From: Edaphochlamys debaryana
Lineage: Eukaryota > Chlorophyta > Chlorophyceae > Chlamydomonadales
Reading direction: 5' to 3'
Assembly (NCBI GenBank): GCA_016858145.1
Contig: JAEHOE010000206.1
Location: 80,176-144,175, forward strand
DNA: 64,000 bases
Numbering within the stretch: position 1 is the first letter of the stretch; each line of letters opens with the position of its first letter. Below are positions 61,239 to 64,000 of the stretch, one piece after another. Below the pieces are notes generated by a model, which was given only the letters and a program-made list of their open reading frames with translations, was not told where the DNA came from and did not search any database. The translations under genes and the position numbers were made by a program.

Positions 61239-63598
61239 ATGAACAAGCAGCCTATGGCCAAGGGAAGGCGCCCTTGGTCGCAGTATGGCGGGAACGCGCT
61301 GGTCTTCCTGATTGTGTTGCCGCTGGCCCTCTGCAAGGCAGCGAGCGATAGCAGTAAGCTGGTAAGACCGTCATATGCTACGGTGCGGCACGCCCCGTCC
61401 TCGTGTGGTGGCTCTCCGACCGTCGTTCCTCGCTGGTCCCCCGGCGCTCCCCCGCACACGGGGATCCCCGCAGCTGAAGCTACAAGACGCTGTTGTGCCC
61501 ATCAACCTGTACGAGCTTTTAGGGCCTCAATCGTATGCGCATGGCGTGTCGTGGCAGGTGGGGGTTAAAGAACAGGAAGTCCTGTTTCCCTTTGGAACCG
61601 GAGGTGCAGGGGTTGGGGGGCGAACGCCACTGGCGACATGCGGGAGGGGTTTCGGCAGCAAGGGCGCAAGACACGTTGGAATCGGGTTGGCTCCGTACTG
61701 GCCAGTCGGGGGTGGCGCCGATGGGGGGCTAAGATTGCCAGCTGGGCAGCAGGGTGTGTTGGGGGTGGAGGGTGGGGGACTGGGGGATGTGCAGTTGATC
61801 GGACCCTCGCAGGCAACGGTGGGCCTGGGAGGGAAGGCTGGACCGTCCTTGCAGATTCTGTGCTGTAATGTGCTGTACTGTGCTGTACTGTGCTGTACTG
61901 TGCTGTACTGTACTTCTCGAGAGCCCAGGCGGCTGATGTTGAGTGCGCGCCCGCTCCTGCCCGCTCCCCAGCTCTCTCCGCCTCCCGCTGCCGCGGGTTT
62001 CCCGTCGCGCAGTGCCCTGCGCGACCCCTGCCCTTAACCCGATTCCCAAACCCGCAGCCTCTGGGCTGCTATGCGCCTACCGTCCAGTTCATGGGGAATG
62101 TGTCTCAGGTGGGGGCCCGGGGTCTCAGGCGGGGGCCTGGGGTCTCAGGTGGGGGCCTGGGGTCTCAGGTGGGGGCCTGGGGTCTCAGGCGGGGGCCTGG
62201 GGTCTCAGGTGGGGGCCTGGGGTGTCAGGTGGGGGCCCGGGGTCTCAGGTGGGGGCCCGGGGTCTCAGGCGGGGGCCTGGGGTCTCAGGTGGGGGCCTGG
62301 GGTCTCAGGTGGGGGCCCGGGGTCTCAGGTGGGGGCCCGGGGTCTCAGGCGGGGGCCTGGGGTTTCCGCTGACGCGCACGGTCTTTCTGGGATACGATAT
62401 CGCTTCCCATGGGGACGGGGATGGCGGGGAGCTGCAGCCCCACCCGCACCGGCCATGGACCAAGGGGGACCGGGCCCTGGCGGCTGCCCCTTACCCCTCG
62501 ACCCCCTGCCTCCCGTCGCCCCGCCCAGCCCTCACCCCCCCCCCATCCCCTCCCCCTCCGCCCACCCTGCGGCCTGTCAGGAGCGCCTGTCTGAGCGGCT
62601 GATGGGTCTGGCGGACATGATGGTGGAGGTGGGGGTGGTTGGGGGGTGCGGGGGGGGAGGTGGGGAGAGCGTGTGTGTATTGGCGTGTGGGGCGGATGCG
62701 GGGCGTACCTGTACACGGGGGGAAGGCGGGGAGAGCAAGCGGTCAGGTGACGGCACGGTGCCGGGGGGCGGCCCCCGCCTGCACTCCAGGGTGCGTGCGG
62801 GGCTGCCCGTTCCCTCGCCGCCCGGGCTGCGTGATGCACGCAGCGTCGTGCCCCCGGCCCAGCTGTGACGCCGCAGCGCCAGCCCCGAGCTCCGTCGGCT
62901 GCGCCCTCCGCCCCTGCATGGCCCGCCTGCGAACCCGTCCCCCTTTTCCCGCTCGAAACACATGCCCGTCTTCCCCCAACCCCCCCTCCACTCACCCCCT
63001 CAGGACCTGAGGGTGGCCTTCAGTCAAGCCACGGGGCTGCCCCTGGAGGTGGGCGCCCGGGGGGGGGGGAGGGGGGAAGGGGGGGACAACATGGGCGGGA
63101 AATCAGGGGGGCGGCCGAGCACGGGGTCTAGTGTCGGTTGCACTGCGGACCGAACGGGGAGGAGGAGCGGCAGCCGGCGAGCTGGTGTACACCGAGGTAT
63201 GGAGGGTGGGGCCCGGGTGCAAGCGGTTTGATGGGCCGCGCTTATCCAGGGCGGTGGGTCGGACAAAGGGGAATTCGATGAAGCGGTGGGGGGGCGTAAC
63301 CCAAGGGGCTGACCAGGAGGAGAGGGGCGCAGGGCCCCCCGCGGCTGACCTGGCCCCCAGCGTTTCAGGGCCGCCCCTTGGCGGGGAAGGGCGCAGTCTT
63401 GTCGCTTCCGCCGCACAGCGCTCGCCCGCCCGACCCCCCACCCCCACCCCTCCACCAACCCGCCCCCCCCTCTCCCCCCAGTCCGTCTCCCGCTCGTCCA
63501 GCTTCCCCGAGGCTCTGTACGGCGAGAAGGTGTTCACTCACCTGCGGGGCGCGGGCGGGGAGGGGGGCGGCACGGCCCTGCGTAGGGCCATGCGCAAG
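61239..63598 (+). CDS. Signal-peptide-bearing protein of unknown function, 5' exons
   Basis: Six exons can be chained, all in phase 0: 61239-61361, 61474-61557, 62058-62108, 62581-62628, 63004-63048 and 63482-63598. Each has a GT donor (mostly GTGGG) and an AG acceptor after a pyrimidine tract. Exon 1 encodes a basic start and the hydrophobic ALVFLIVLPLALCKA, a likely signal peptide or anchor. Later exons encode LYELLGPQSYAHGVSWQ, CYAPTVQFMGNVSQ, RLSERLMGLADMMVE, DLRVAFSQATGLPLE and SSFPEALYGEKVFTHLRG. I do not recognise the family. The gene continues beyond the window, and exons between 62108 and 62581 could have been missed. Confidence 0.6.
61862..61916. repeat. Microsatellite of 10-bp period
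   Basis: Five tandem copies of TGCTGTACTG (first with A in place of C) within intron 2 of the gene. Confidence 0.85.
62103..62362. repeat. 20-bp intronic minisatellite containing the splice-donor sequence
   Basis: About 13 tandem copies of GTCTCAGGTGGGGGCCYGGG-like units. The first copy spans the exon 3 end (GTGTCTCAG) and its donor GTGGGG, so each GGT unit repeats a donor-like CAG/GTGGGG, while GGC variants abolish it. It begins exactly at the exon-intron junction. Confidence 0.85.
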
Positions 63599-64000
63599 GT
63601 GGGGGGGGGGGCAGGGGGAGGGGCAGGGGCAGGGGGAGGGGGGAGGGGAACGGGGGAGAAGGGGCAGGGGGCAGGGGCAGGGGGCAGGGGCAAGGGGCCG
63701 GGCACGGGGGCCGGAGGGAGTAGGGTTGGAGGAGGTGGAAACGGCGTTGCCAGAGGGGAAGAGGGCCAAAGAGGAAGCAGTGGGCCAGCGATTGCGATTT
63801 GCCGGGGCAGGCACGGGGTTTTGAGGAATGAACGTGGTCCGGCTCCCCCGGGGTCCAACGCGCCCCACCCGCGAAGGAACGAGGCCCACCCTAGCTCTGT
63901 GCCCGCCTTGCCGCACCGATCATGCTCCACGACTTTCCCCTCCCCCCTTGCTCCCGCCTTCCCCTTTACCCCACCAAGGGCCCTTCCCCCACTTACCCCA
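63599..64000. other. G-rich then pyrimidine-rich intron at the window edge
   Basis: Starts GTGGGG after exon 6, with long G runs to 63720. Near 63935-64000 it becomes C/T-rich, typical of the end of an intron. No acceptor AG with coding sequence is reached inside the window. Confidence 0.55.

Noticed and set aside
62362..62460. Possible exon encoding RTVFLGYDIASHGDGDGG
   Set aside because: The only upstream acceptor (CTCAG in the repeat) gives a stop codon in the phase-0 frame, so it does not fit the exon chain; left unassigned.

Overview
The window is GC-rich eukaryotic nuclear DNA, most likely from a chlorophyte green alga. Three things suggest this: several tRNA genes carry introns at the canonical 37/38 position (elongator Met, Gly, Asp); L1-like LINEs and an LTR retrotransposon are present; and a multi-exon gene with GT..AG introns lies at the right end. 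The species cannot be named. Most long open frames between 21 and 60 kb are not genes. They lie in GC-rich minisatellites that lack stop codons in several frames on both strands.

Layout. 1-4215: 3' part of an L1-like LINE (endonuclease, reverse transcriptase, C-terminal zinc motif), broken by a frameshift and abutting a truncated tRNA-Met gene. 4216-26462: about two and a half copies of a roughly 2.6-kb segment with initiator tRNA-Met, intron-bearing elongator tRNA-Met and tRNA-Pro(AGG). Copy I is interrupted by an 11.6-kb LTR retrotransposon (6216-17831; 2.76-kb LTRs, gag only). Copy II is interrupted by a second, 5'-truncated LINE (18911-20800) and by a 3.6-kb satellite-rich block (21263-24899) that cuts its tRNA-Pro gene. 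Copy III (25781-26462) preserves the empty site of the LTR element.

26463-60342: a second tandem array inside the first. Its unit of about 4.78 kb consists of a 94-bp minisatellite, a cluster read on the minus strand as Lys-Gly-Ala-Gln, and a cluster read as Glu-Asp. There are seven units (U0-U6). U0 is diverged, U2 has lost the four-tRNA cluster, U3 carries a minisatellite expansion and a 1.98-kb insertion, and U6 is truncated inside tRNA-Pro sequence. 60343-61029 returns to the first segment type.

61030-64000: unique sequence with the first six recognisable exons of a signal-peptide-bearing protein gene that runs off the right edge.

How it works together: this is a tRNA gene island of 41 recognisable full-length or near-full-length genes, three of them visibly damaged, plus three fragments. 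Within each six-tRNA cluster a T-run suited to RNA polymerase III termination follows only the last gene, which suggests polycistronic precursors. The LTR element has a primer-binding site matching the 3' end of the initiator tRNA-Met encoded next to it. All observations are by eye; no alignment, folding or database search was run.
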